Source of the DNA: Pseudomonas sp. 14P_8.1_Bac3
GTDB lineage: Bacteria; Pseudomonadota; Gammaproteobacteria; Pseudomonadales; Pseudomonadaceae
Direction: 5' to 3'
NCBI RefSeq assembly: GCF_025466085.1
Contig: NZ_JANLOD010000052.1
Location: forward strand, 1 to 64,000
Length of the DNA stretch: 64,000 nucleotides
The translations under genes were made by a program, and so were the position numbers. Below the pieces are notes generated by a model. It searched no databases. It was not told where the DNA came from and saw only the letters and a list, made by a program, of their open reading frames with translations. Positions 26,146 to 37,700 of the stretch are shown in pieces (within the stretch, counting starts at the first letter, position 1; every line of letters begins with the position of its first letter).

Positions 26146-26895
26146 ATGACGGTTTTCAGGGATACCTCAGCCGTGCAGCGAGGCAGAGCAAGGGACGCGC
26201 GTCATTTTCCATCGCATCGAGTTCGCCAGGTTTGCCTGACGTGGCTGCTTGTGTTGATAGCGCCCTGGGTGGTTGCCGGTGCCGTCGATCCGCTGACGCC
26301 GCTGGACCTGAACATCCCGGCCCAGGAACTGGCCAGCGCACTGGAACAATTCAGCCGTTCCACGGGGATGGCTGTGCTGGTGGACCGGCAGTTGACCCGC
26401 GGTCGGCGTTCGACAGCCGTCAAGGGCCGCTTGAGCGCGACCGATGCGTTGAGCCGTTTGCTCGACGGCAGTGGCCTGATGGCCCGCTATGCCCGGGGGG
26501 ATGCGTTCACGTTGCAAGCGGCCAAAGTGGCCGAGCTGCCAACCGGTTCGGTGTCGGTGACACAGAGTTCTTCTCTGGCCGGCAACAGCTATGCAACGGC
26601 GATTCAAGTGGCGCTCGAACGCAGTTTGTGCCGCTTGCCAGCCATCCGGCCAGGCAGTTTTCGCGCGCTGCTGCAAGTGTGGATCGGTCGTGATGGTGTG
26701 GTGCAGCACAGCCGCCTGGTCAGTTCCACGGGCGATGCCGAGCGCGACGCGGCGCTGGTGGAGAGTTTGCGTAACCTGAACATCGAACGCCCGGCGCCAA
26801 GTTCGCTCAGCCAGCCGGTCACATTGCTTTTGCTACCGGAGTCATCAGGTAAACGCATGGAATGCTCAAATGGGAAGGGAGTTTCCGGGGGATGA
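26146..26895 (+). CDS. STN / TonB-C periplasmic signalling protein (VreA-like)
   Basis: With start ATG 26146 (TCAGG just upstream) the protein has 249 residues. A hydrophobic export segment (VCLTWLLVLIAPWVVAGA, about 27-45) precedes an STN secretin/TonB short N-terminal domain (LDLNIPAQELASALEQFSRSTGMAVLV, about 49-115). The C-terminal part resembles TonB-C (ALLQVWIGRDGVVQHSRLVSSTGDAERDAALVES, to about 235). The STN domain normally sits on a TonB-dependent receptor, but no beta-barrel is present. P. aeruginosa VreA has this unusual signalling-only architecture, as I recall. It overlaps the sigma gene by 4 bp. A frame upstream to 26056 exists but lacks a good site. Confidence 0.8.
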   Translation: MTVFRDTSAVQRGRARDARHFPSHRVRQVCLTWLLVLIAPWVVAGAVDPLTPLDLNIPAQELASALEQFSRSTGMAVLVDRQLTRGRRSTAVKGRLSATDALSRLLDGSGLMARYARGDAFTLQAAKVAELPTGSVSVTQSSSLAGNSYATAIQVALERSLCRLPAIRPGSFRALLQVWIGRDGVVQHSRLVSSTGDAERDAALVESLRNLNIERPAPSSLSQPVTLLLLPESSGKRMECSNGKGVSGG

Positions 26896-27440
26896 AAGAC
26901 ACCGGGAAAAGTTCGATGGTCACGCTGTTCCTGACCTCGTATGACGACTTCAAGGCGCGTTTGCGTCGACGCCTGGGTTCGGAGGATCTGGCCAGCGACG
27001 TCCTGCATGAAACCTATCTGCGGGTCGACCGCATGGAAGAACCGCCGAATATCACTCAACCCAATGCTTATCTGTACCGCATGGCCCTGAACATTGCCGC
27101 GGACCGGCGCCAGTCGGACGGCCGATTGCTGACCGGCAGTGAGATAGAGGAATTGTTGCAAGTGTCCGATGAAGCACTCGACCCGGCGCGAGTGGTGGGC
27201 GGGCAGAAAGATATCCAGTTGCTGCTCGACGCGCTGTACGAATTACCCGCCCGTCGGCGCAAGATTTTTGTCGCTGCGCGTCTGGAAGAGGCGCCGCACC
27301 TGGAAATTTCCCAGCGTTTCGGGATATCGACCCGCATGGTCGAGAAGGAGGTCAAAGCCGCTTTGAGCCATTGTGCCGGCCGCCTGGAAAGAAAAGTGTT
27401 TCAGCGGTTCGGTCCCGGGGCGGGAAAACCGTCTCAGTAG
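26892..27440 (+). CDS. FecI-type ECF sigma factor (VreI-like)
   Basis: This 182-residue group-4 sigma factor has region 2 near residues 10-75 (FLTSYDDFKARLRRRLGSEDLASDVLHETYLRVDRM, AYLYRMALNIAADRRQ) and region 4 near 115-170 (LPARRRKIFVAARLEEAPHLEISQRFGISTRMVEKEVKAAL). It lacks the C-terminal SnoaL-type extension. ATG 26892 overlaps the stop of the VreA-like gene (ATGA), so the two are coupled; the longer frame from 26862 is inside the upstream gene. Its partners are the FecR protein and the STN protein. The probable targets are the pdtA and pdtB promoters, which share a common block. Confidence 0.92.
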   Translation: MKDTGKSSMVTLFLTSYDDFKARLRRRLGSEDLASDVLHETYLRVDRMEEPPNITQPNAYLYRMALNIAADRRQSDGRLLTGSEIEELLQVSDEALDPARVVGGQKDIQLLLDALYELPARRRKIFVAARLEEAPHLEISQRFGISTRMVEKEVKAALSHCAGRLERKVFQRFGPGAGKPSQ

Positions 27441-27474
27441 AAGAGCCCAGATTAATCCGTGAGTATCCCCGCGC

Positions 27475-28416
27475 TTGAACATCTTTCGTTTTCCATCGCC
27501 TGAATCGACACCTCAGGACCGGCTCACCCTGGAGGCCCGCGACTGGCTGGTACTGCTGACCTCCGGCCGGGCAACCGTGGCTGACGCCCGCGCACTGCGC
27601 GAGTGGTGCGCGCAAAGCGCTGAGCACGCCCAAGCCTTCGAGCAGGCCAAGGTGTTGTGGCAGCAATTGGGCCGTGCGCTCGAACAGCCACGGGTGCCAC
27701 GGCATCTGGGCCGTCGGGCATTCCTCGGGGGCGCCATTGCCGCGTCCGCCGCGTTCTTCCTGATTCGCGGGACTGTGCCCGGCGGTTTCTCAGGCCTCGG
27801 GGCGGACTACATCACTGAGGTCGGCGAGCAACGGCGCGTCGATCTGGAGGACGGCGTAAGCCTGGAACTCAATACCCAGACCCGGATCAATCGCCGGGAA
27901 AGTGCCGGGGGCACTCGGGATTTGGTACTGCTCAGCGGTGAGGTTGAGGTGCAGACACGGGCCAGTGTCGTATTGAAGATGCAGGCCGGGACCGGTTGGC
28001 TCAGCGCCAGCCAGGCCAGGTTCAATCTGCGCAATACCGACCAGAATGTTTGCGTGACTTGCCTGGACGGCGCTCTGCAGGTGGATGTCCTCGGCCGCAG
28101 CATTCGCTTGGAGAGTGGCCAGCAACTGACGTATGGCGCCCGCCAGGCTGGCACCCCGCAAGCAGTCGATACGTCGTTGGTCATCGCCTGGCGTCAGCAG
28201 ATTCTGGTGTTCAAAGACGCGACACTGGCGACGGTGATCGATGAAATCAACCGTTATCGTCCCGGTATGTTGCTGTTGCTCAACAGCGAACTGGGCAAAC
28301 GCAAGGTCCAGGCGCGGTTCAGCCTGGATCAACTGGCCGGGGTCGCGTTAATGATTCGCGATGCCTATGGCGTCAAATGCACCGAGTTGCCGGGCGGGGT
28401 GGTGGTGCTGAGCTAG
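27475..28416 (+). CDS. FecR-type anti-sigma regulator (VreR-like)
   Basis: This 313-residue membrane anti-sigma factor has a cytoplasmic N-terminal sigma-binding DUF4880 region (ARDWLVLLTSGRATVADARALREWCAQS, 20-50), one membrane span (FLGGAIAASAAFFLI, about 83-98), a periplasmic FecR domain (about 110-200) and a C-terminal STN-like segment that may interact with the STN protein. There is no ATG in frame: a stop at 27460-27462 leaves TTG 27475 as the only plausible start, an unusual initiator that may keep the level low. It lies 34 bp after the sigma gene. Confidence 0.9.
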   Translation: MNIFRFPSPESTPQDRLTLEARDWLVLLTSGRATVADARALREWCAQSAEHAQAFEQAKVLWQQLGRALEQPRVPRHLGRRAFLGGAIAASAAFFLIRGTVPGGFSGLGADYITEVGEQRRVDLEDGVSLELNTQTRINRRESAGGTRDLVLLSGEVEVQTRASVVLKMQAGTGWLSASQARFNLRNTDQNVCVTCLDGALQVDVLGRSIRLESGQQLTYGARQAGTPQAVDTSLVIAWRQQILVFKDATLATVIDEINRYRPGMLLLLNSELGKRKVQARFSLDQLAGVALMIRDAYGVKCTELPGGVVVLS

Positions 28417-28484
28417 GACGACGGCCACTCTGAATCACTGCAACGTCCCAGTCATCTGCCGATACACGCCTGCCCGCAGGCCAC

Positions 28485-28589
28485 CCTGTAGGCGCGAGCA
28501 TGCTCGCGATGGTCGTTAACAATGGCGCGGGCTGCCTGAATGAACGCGGCGCACCGGCGTTCATCGCCAGCAGGCTGGCTCCTACAGGT
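28485..28589. repeat. Paired REP elements before pdtA
   Basis: CTGTAGGCGCGAGCATGCTC (from 28485) faces GCCAGCAGGCTGGCTCCTACAG (ending about 28587). The two halves belong to different REP sub-types, so the pair is a mixed, partly mismatched palindrome. Confidence 0.75.
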
Positions 28590-28650
28590 TTCGGGGTATC
28601 TGCGTTTCCAGGGGATTCCGTGAGGAATATTTTTTGGTTACTCCTCCATC

Positions 28651-28691
28651 ATGAAGTTTGTGTGACATCCGTTCGGTCCAGCGCTGCGCCA
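28651..28691 (+). promoter_or_regulatory. Block shared by pdtA and pdtB upstream regions (pdtA copy)
   Basis: Compared with 41433-41459, 20 of 27 bases are identical without gaps: ATGAAG, TT, TGACA and GTTCGGT keep the same spacing. After a 2-nt offset a further 12 bases (28680-28691) match 10 of 12 (AGCnCTnCGCCA). It ends 74 nt before the ATG. The layout suggests a common sigma-factor or regulator site, plausibly for the adjacent FecI-type sigma; no consensus for that sigma is known to me. Confidence 0.55.
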
Positions 28692-28765
28692 ACTGCCTAT
28701 GTCGTAACAGCAGGTTTTACTCAACCTGCGGCCTCTTGCGCCATTTGAAAAAGGACCTGGTAGTG

Positions 28766-31700
28766 ATGCTCGTTCGCCAAGCTCGTCGCAAAACCCATTC
28801 TCTGTCGGTACGCCGTGACGCTGCGCGTTCGGTTGACCCGGCGCTGTGGTTGCTTAAACCATTGGCCCAGGCGATTGCACTGTGCCTGGTGGCCGGCAGT
28901 GCCGAGGCGGCCACGGCGTTCAGTTCGAACTGGTTCGCCGCCAAGGGGGCAGCGCAGCAGGCGGCAGCAGCGCGGCCGGCGAATGGCTTGCCGGGCATGA
29001 CCCCGCCGCTGGCGCAGCAGCAACGCGCCCGGCAACAACTGGCGCGTTCGGTGCAGACGCTCAATAACACCGTGGCGGCGATTGCCGCGCAACAGGCTGC
29101 GCAAGCGGCGGGGCGCGCAGCGGCGTTCGGCACTGTGCAGTTTGTGCCGAATGGCTTGGGCGAGGGCGGTTTGAAGGTCGATACCGGTCTGACCCAAGGG
29201 TGGGAGAACGCCAAGGGGCCGCAGCAGACCCAGTCCGGCGGCAAGACCACGGTGAAGATCGAGCAGACCGCCGACAAGGCGATTCTCAACTGGGAAACCT
29301 TCAACGTCGGCCGCGACACCACGGTGGAATTCGCCCAGCAATCGAACTGGGCGGTGCTCAACCGCGTCAACGATCCAAACGCGCGGGCCAGTCAGATCCA
29401 GGGCCAGATCAAGGGCGACGGCACGGTGATGCTGATCAACCGCAATGGCATCGTGTTCAGTGGCACCAGCCAGGTCAACGTGCGAAACCTGGTGGCGGCG
29501 GCGACCGACATCAGCGACGTGCAGTTCCGCGAACGTGGCCTGTACTACGACAGCACCGGCAGCCAGCCAACCTTCACCGACGCCGCCGGCAAGGTGCTGG
29601 TGGAGCGCGGCGCACGCATCGCAACCCACACACCGAAGCTGTCCACCGATTCCGGCGGTTACGTCTTGCTGCTGGGCAACGAAGTGGAAAACGCCGGGAC
29701 GATCAGCACCGCCAAGGGCCAAACCGTACTCGGCGCCGGTGACCGTTTCTACATTCGCAAAGGGTCGGGCACGGAAGGCAACGGGTTCTCCACCACCTTT
29801 GGCAGCGAAGTCGTCCCGGGCTTCAAATCCGGCGGTTCGGGCAAGGTCAGCAATACAGGGTTGATCCAGGCCTCGACCGGCGACATCACCCTGACCGGTC
29901 ATGAGGTGGTGCAAAACGGTGTGTTGCTGGCCAGCACCTCGGTGAACACACGCGGCACCCTTCATTTACTCAACCCCACTTCCGACACCACCGGCAGCGT
30001 GACCCTCGGACAAGGCAGTGTCAGCGCGATCATGCTCGACAGCAGTGACCTGACGGCGCTGAACAGCCAACACGACGCGGCCTTGACTGCCGTGACGCTC
30101 AACAATCGTATCCGCACCGATCAGTCGCGTATCGACATCGGCAGCGGCGGCACCGTCGAGTTTCAGGACGGTTCGATTACCCTGGCCACGGGCGGCCAGG
30201 TGGCGGTCGCGGCAGGGCGTCGCAGCCTGGTGCGCAATGGCGCGTTGATCGATGTGTCCGGAGCACTGGGCGTCAAGGTGGCGATGGAAGCCAACAACAT
30301 CAAGATCAACGTGCAGGGCAACGAGCAACGCGATTCATCGGTCAATCGCAACGAAGGCAAACTCAACAACAACGACGTGTGGGTCGATGTTCGCGATCTG
30401 ATTTTCGTCCCCGCCGGCACCAATGGCTACGCCACCGATCGCTGGTACACCGCCGGCGGCCTGCTGGAAGTGGGCGGCTACCTCGGCACCCAGGGCCACA
30501 CCATCGGCGAATGGATGGCCCAGGGCGGTACGGTGACTTTTACCGGCAATGACGTGGTGACCGAGAAGGGCTCGGTCATCAACCTGTCCGGCGGCACCCT
30601 CGATGTGCAGAGCGGTTTCATCCGCCAGAGCTGGCTGCGTGGCGCCGACGGGCGTTTGTATGAAGTGTCCCGGGCGCCGGGGGACATCCTCTACACCGGG
30701 CTCTACAAGGGTTATGAAGACAGCAGCGAACGTTGGGGCCAGACCAGCTATTACTTCAACCCGCTGATCGCACCAACGCAGCGCGCCGAATCCGGTTACA
30801 CCGTGGGCCGCGATGCCGGGCAATTGGTAATCGGCACCAGCAATGCAGTGCTGGACGGCCAACTGGTGAGCGAGGTGTTCCAGGGTGAACGCCAGATCCA
30901 GGCGCCTCGCGCCGGCCTCGACGGCTATGCCCAGGCCCAGACCGCACAGGCGCGCCGGGCACAGTTGATCATCGGCAATTACCTGCCCAGTTGGTCAGCC
31001 ACCGCCAACGGTTTGATCTACACCCATGAAGCGGTGATGGATGAGGTGCAGATCGGCGGTGAGCGTCCCGCCGATGGCGGCGACCAGGACTTGACCGGTG
31101 CCGTGCCCGATGCCCGCCAAGGCAAGTTGTTCCTGGACACCGACTGGGTCAATGGTTTTGCCCTCGGGGCGCTGAAGGTCGCGGCCAAGGGCAGCGTCGC
31201 AGTCAACGAAGCCGTGACTGTCGCTACCGGTGGTGACATTTCCCTGTTCGGCCAGGATGTGCAGGTCCAGGCCGACCTGACCGCACGCGCCGGCAGCGTG
31301 AATCTGGGCAGGGGAACAGCGGCCGCCAGCCTGCCACCGTCGCGGGTGACCGTGGCTGAAGGCGTCCGCCTCGATGCTCGCGGGGTGTGGGCGAACTTGC
31401 GTACCGACCTGACCGACGCCAACCGCCTGGCCTACCTCAACGGTGGTCAGGTGTCGATCCGCAGCACCGGCGACATCAACCTGGCCAGCGGCAGCGTCAT
31501 CGACGTGTCGTCCGGCGGCGCGGTGCTGGCCAACGGCAAGACCCGTGGAGGCAAGGGCGGAGACGTTTCCCTTGAGTCCAGCGCGGACCGCGCCCCGGCG
31601 CAGTCGCAATTAATCATGGACGGGGAGGTGCGGGGTTACGGCGTCACCGGCGGAGGCACACTGAAAGTCCAGGCCGGCAAGGTGCTGATCGGTGAATCCG

Positions 31701-34700
31701 GCGACCCCGTCGCCGACCACAACCTGCATTTGACTGCCAATCTGTTCAACACGGGCTTCTCCGCCTACAACGTCATAGGCCTGAACACCCTGCAAGTGGC
31801 AGACAACGCGGTGCTCGACGTGTCGATGCCGGTGTATCGTTTTTCCGATTCGGCCGTGGACCAGCCGGGCGGCGCCGACTCCATGGCAGGCCTGGAGTTG
31901 TGGGCGCCGACGCTGTTCCAGGAGAACCCGGCCAAAGGCGTGTTGACTCAGCGCGGCGGCGCGAGCCTGTCATTGCAGGCGGGCAGTAACGACGTCAACC
32001 TGATGGACCCTGCGAACAACGCCTTGACCATCGGACAGGGTTCACGCATCAGCGTCGATCCCGGTCAACGCATCAACCTGCGCAGTGCAGGTCAGATCAC
32101 CATTGACGGTGAACTCAATGCCTGGGGCGGCACCCTCGACATTCGCCAGCAGCAGTTTGGCTTGATCAACGTTGAAACCTCACCGCAGGAGGCCGACCCG
32201 ACGGCCCATCAACGTTCGATCTGGATCGGCGACCACGCGGTACTGGATGTCGCAGGGCGTGCGACCACGGCGGTGGATACGTTGGGCCGTGTCTACGGCC
32301 AGGTGGGCAAGGGTGGCAACATCATCATCGGCGGCGAGATCGACGACAAGAAGGCCACCGCGACCTCGGCGGACGCTTATGTGATCGTCCGCCCGGGTGC
32401 ACGCCTGGAGGCGTCCGGTGCCGAGGCGCTGCTGGATATTCCGGGGGGCGGACCGACCCGGGTAGCCACCGACGGCGGTCGAATTGCCTTGAGTTCCTAC
32501 AACGGCCTGTTTATCGAGGGTGGCCTGCATGCCGCTGCCGGCGGGGTTGGCGCCGCCGGGGGGCGCCTGGAGATCGTCCTGGATACGCCGATCTACCGCG
32601 ATAACCAGGGCGACAACCTGGTGCGGGCGCCGAGGGAGATGATTATCGGCCAGGGTCCGGATGACGATCTGTTGCCCACGGACTTGCGTCCGGGTGAAGC
32701 CTCCGCATTGCTGCGCTATGGCCATGCCCGACTGAGCGCCGATGACGTGATGTCTGGCGGCTTCGACAGCCTGAGCCTGCTGAGCAATGGCCTGTTGACG
32801 TTCGATGGCGATGTCGACTTGCACATGAACCAGAGTTTAAGCCTGTACGCGGGCTCATTTTCCCTGGCAGAGCGCTCCAGGGAAACGGCGCGCATCAACC
32901 TGACCGCGCCTTACGTACGGCTCTCGGGATTAGGTGACTACTATGCCCCCGTGTCCGGGTTGAACCGGCCGAGGGTACTGAACACGCCCACCAGCCGGTT
33001 ATCCGCCGCGCAGTTCACCGCCACCGCAGACTTGATTGACCTGGGCAACGCGTTCTCATTCGGTAGCGAAGGGCTGATCAAACAGGTCAACGGGTCAAAC
33101 AGTGCGATCAGTCGCCGCAGTTTCGACCTCGTCACCCTCGACAGCAGTGGCGACATACGCCTGCTCGCCAAGCCCGATTTACAAACAGGCTCCAGGGTAT
33201 GGACCGCAGGCGACCTGCATTTGCGCGGCGCCCAGATCTATCCCGGCACCCGGGTCTGGTCCGATGTGCGCGTCGGTTACCAGAGCGAATCCAGTATCGA
33301 TCCGCAACGTACGCTGCGCATCAGCAGTCACGGATCGGCGCCGGCAGCGCCACCGTATTCGGTGTTCGGCCGGCTAAAACTGTACGGCGGGATTATCCAG
33401 CAGGGTGGGGTCGTCCGTGCGCCCCTGGGTTTGATCACCTTGGGCAACGACGCCTTTGGCGACACCCGTGCGATTCACTTGTTACCGGGTAGCGTGACGT
33501 CGGTCAGTGGCGCGGGGTTGATCATGCCGTATGGCGGCACTACCGATGGCACCGACTACCGGTACAACGGCCAGTCCGTCATCCTGCAAGGGATTGCCAA
33601 CGAAAACACCGGTGTGGTCCTCAGCGCCCAGCACGTCGATGCGCAAACGGGTTCGCTGATCGACCTGTCTGGCGGCGGTGACTTGCGCGGTGCCGGTTTT
33701 GTCTCGGGCCGGGGCGGTTCCACCGATGCACGTTTCAATCCGCTGGTGCGCAACGCGGCCGATGGCACGTTCAGCCTGCCGGGCCTGAGCAGCAACCCCG
33801 TGTACGCTATCGTCCCGGGTAACCAGAACCTCTATGCGCCGATGCTGGGCGAAGCCGGCGCCAGTGATCCGCGCATTGGTCAACAGATCACCCTCGGCGG
33901 CGGTGTGCCAGGCCTGCCGGCCGGTACTTACACGCTGTTGCCCTCGACCTTTGCCTTGCTGCCCGGTGCCTTCCGCGTAGAAGTCAACGGTCAGGCAACG
34001 GCCAGCGCAGACAGTGGCGCATTGAGAATGCGAAACGGCTCATGGACCCGATCGGGGCAGATGTCGATTGCCAACACCGGGCTGCGTGACAGCCTCGCCA
34101 GCCAGGTCATCCTGACCTCGGCGGATGTGCTGCGGCGCTATTCCCAGTACAACGAAACCAGCTACAACTCATTTGTCCAGAGCGACGCGGCGCGCCGTGG
34201 TGTGCCGCGTGGGCAGACTTCCATGGACGGCAAGTCACTCACGCTGTTGTTGAAGAAAAGTGAGCGCGACGTGGCCCTGGATTTCAACGGCAAGGTCCTG
34301 TTCGACGCGGCCAAGGGCGGTGTGCTGGGCACTGCCGTGGTGAAGGGCGCGAGTTCGATTGAAATTCTCGCGGCGGGGGCCTCCGGTACGCAAGGCTTTG
34401 ACGGAATCTCACTGTATGCCGATGCCCTCAACAACCTCGGGGCCGCACGCCTGACCATTGGCGCGACGCCGTTCGTGCAGTACGACACAGCGGGCAATTT
34501 CATTCAGTTCAGAGGCGACACCCGTCGCATTACCTTGCGTGAAGGGGCAACGCTCTCGGCGCCGGAAGTCGTGCTGTGGACTTCCGGCCTTGACGGCGGC
34601 ATCACCCTGGAAGCGGGCGCGGGCATTAATACCCTGGGTCGCGGTGATGTGCCGTACGACTCCTCGGCGGGCTTCATCTATCAGCCAGGCCGAGCCAGCC

Positions 34701-37700
34701 TGTTGATGGTGTCGAACGGCTGGACCAACGTGCTGGCGCCAGAGGCGCCAAACGATCGGGAAGGTGCCGGCAGTATTCGCATCGGCACGTGCCCGGCGAC
34801 AGGTTGCACCCACCCTTCATTGCTGTATTCGAACGGCAGCATCAGCGCGGCCACCGACAACCAGTTTGAACTCGGTGAGTCGGTGCGTTTCGGGACCCGT
34901 CACCTGGCCCTGGCTGTCGGCGCAGTAAACGCGGGCAGCGCCGAGGCGCTCGCAGCGGCCGGCGGTCTTTTGCCGGCCGGCCTGACCCTGAACCAGAACG
35001 TCCTGGATCGTTTGCTGCGCGGCGACACTCAATTCGGTGCGCCAGCCCTGGAAACCCTTAGCCTGACCACACGTGACTCATTCAATTTCATTGGCAGCGT
35101 CACCCTCGATACCCTGGACCCGCAAACTGGCAAGAGTCGCCTGGACAACCTGATCATGGTCACGCCCGCCATCTATGGCCTGGGCGATGCCAACGATGTG
35201 GCGACGATCCGCACGGGCAACCTGATCTGGAACGGCGCGACCCAGGCACCCGGCACCGTGGTCAACGGTGGCGCGGGCACCGGCCATGGCACCCTGGACA
35301 TCCAGGCACAACGCGTCGAGTTCGGCTACGGCCCGAATCCGCAACCCAATGGTCTGGACCAGAACAACCGTCTGGCGCTGGGTTTTGCCAACGTCAACCT
35401 GACGGCCAGCGAACGCATCACCGCCAACCACAAGGGCAGCCTCGCGGTTTACGAACAGCAGGGCGCCTACGACCCGGTCAAGGGTTACGCCTACAGCGGC
35501 GGCAACCTCAACCTGCGCACGCCGTTGCTCACTGGCGAAGCCGGGTCTGTCAACCTGCTGAAGGCCGGCAATAACCTGACCCTGACATCAGCGGGTGACG
35601 ACCCTACGGCCGTCGCCGCCAACGCCCTGGGCGCGGAGTTGACCCTCGACGCGCGCAACGTGCTGCTGGACAGCCGCATCGCACTGGCCAGCGGCAAACT
35701 GGTGGTCAAGGCCGAAGATGACGTGACACTGACCCGCCACGCTGACCTGGATCTGGCCGGCCGCACGCTGCCGTTCAACGACGTGAATAAATACAGCTGG
35801 GGCGGCGACGTGGCGCTGTACAGCAGCAACGGCAACATTCGTCAGGCCGCCGGTTCGCGCATTGACCTGACGGCGGTCAACAACCAGGCCGGTAACCTGA
35901 GCGCCGTAGCGCTGGCGACCGGCGCGGGGATGGTCGACCTACAGGGTGAAATACTCGGCGGCAGTAGCGGCTTCTACGACGCCGGTGGCACCTGGGTGCC
36001 CTACAAAGCGGGCGGTGTGGACATCCGTGCGCAGCAACTGGGCAGCAGCGCAGACCTGAACGGCGAATTTGCCGCACTCAACCAACGCCTGAACGCCGGG
36101 CAGGTGGTCGGCAGCCGCAGCTTCCAGCTCAAGCAAGGCAGCCTGGTGATCGGCGACGAGCTCAAGGCCGGTGATATCAATGTCTCGGTGGATAACGGCA
36201 GTCTCACCGTCGTGGGCCTGATCGACGCGAGTGGCGAGCGGGTTGGCAGCATACGCTTGTCGGGCAAAAACGGCCTGACCGTGGCCGGCAGCGCGGTGCT
36301 CGATGCCCATGGGCGCAGGCTGCGAGTCGACAGCTACGGCAAGATCATCGACGCACCGAACCGCGCGATGGTCGAACTGAGCTCCGGCGATGGCGTGCTG
36401 ACGCTGGCCACCGGGGCACGGATCGACCTGCGTCATGGCACCGACGTCGCCATCGGCAATCTGCCGGGGCAACATGACGGTCGCCTGCGCGGCACGCTGG
36501 AACTGAACGCACCGCGCATGGGTGCAAGTGACATCGCCATCGACGCCAGCGGTGCGCTGGACATCCAGGGCGCACGTTCAATCGGGCTCAACGCCACGCG
36601 CCGCTATACCGACGCCGCCGACGGCACAGACCCGGCGGCCAGCGGGCGTCCGTATCAGATCATCGACCAGGCTTATCTGAATCGCATTCACGTCGACAGC
36701 ACTGCGTTCATTGACGCCGCCCTGGGCAACGCCGATTTGCTGCAACGCAAACTGGCCGGCCTGAACAACCCAACCTACGCCGACGCATTTCACCTGCGAC
36801 CCGGCGTGGAAATCGCCAGCAAGACCGCCGATGGCGATCTGGTGGTGCAAGGCGACCTGGACCTGTCCGGCTACCGCTATGCCAGCCTCAACCCGCACAC
36901 CCGCAAGACCTCGGTGTACGGTTCGGGTGAAGCCGGCAGCCTGTTGATTCGCGCCGGTGGCAACCTGGACATCCACGGCAGCATCAACGACGGTTTCGCT
37001 CCGCCACCGGCAACGGTGGACGACAACGGCTGGAAGCTGATACCGGGCATGCTGCCGTTTGGCGGCGATGTGGTCGTCCCCGGCGCGGGGGTGGAACTTG
37101 CCGAAGGCACGCAATTCCCGATCGGAGCGGTACTCAATTATGACCTGCCCATCCAGGCGGGCAGCCTGGCCAGTGGCACTGTGTTGCCCACCCAGGGGAT
37201 TCTGGCCGAGTCGTATACCTTCAGCGCCGGCACCGTATTGGCAGGCGCGGTACATGACGCAGCGGGAAACCTGCTTTACCCCGCAGGCACTTTACTGAAC
37301 GACAGCCTGACCCTGCCGGCCGGCAGCCGTTTGGGGGCCGGCACCCGGTTAAACCAGATCACTGCATTGCAAGGCCTGCTCTGGCCCAAGGGCGTAGCGT
37401 TGCCTGGACGTTACAACCCCGACGATCAGACAACCGTTGGCGTGCGCCTTGCGGGTTCGCTGGGCTTGCTTCGCGGATCGTTGATCCCGTCCATGACCAA
37501 TGTTGTGTTGGCCGAAGGCACCGACATGATCGAACTGCGCCCGTTGGGTGCTCAACAAGGCCAGAACTGGGCCCTGGCGAGCATGCTGCCGTCCGGCAGC
37601 GCCTCATGGTCGATGCGTGTGGTAGCGGGCGCCGACATGGACGCCGCCGACAGCCGGGCGATTAAACCGCTGGGTACGGATGGCAACCTGCGACTCGCCG

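Larger units (their letters stand above)
28417..28765. other. Intergenic region before pdtA
   Basis: These 349 bp hold an inverted REP pair (28485-28589) and the candidate promoter block (28651-28691). A long frame reads from 28658 into the pdtA gene, but the sequence before 28766 lacks a ribosome site and shows no export signal, so it is treated as non-coding. Confidence 0.7.

Noticed and set aside
28658..28765. N-terminal extension of the giant exoprotein frame from 28658
   Set aside because: It would run through the shared upstream block, is cysteine-rich and without signal peptide; the extended signal peptide begins naturally at 28766.
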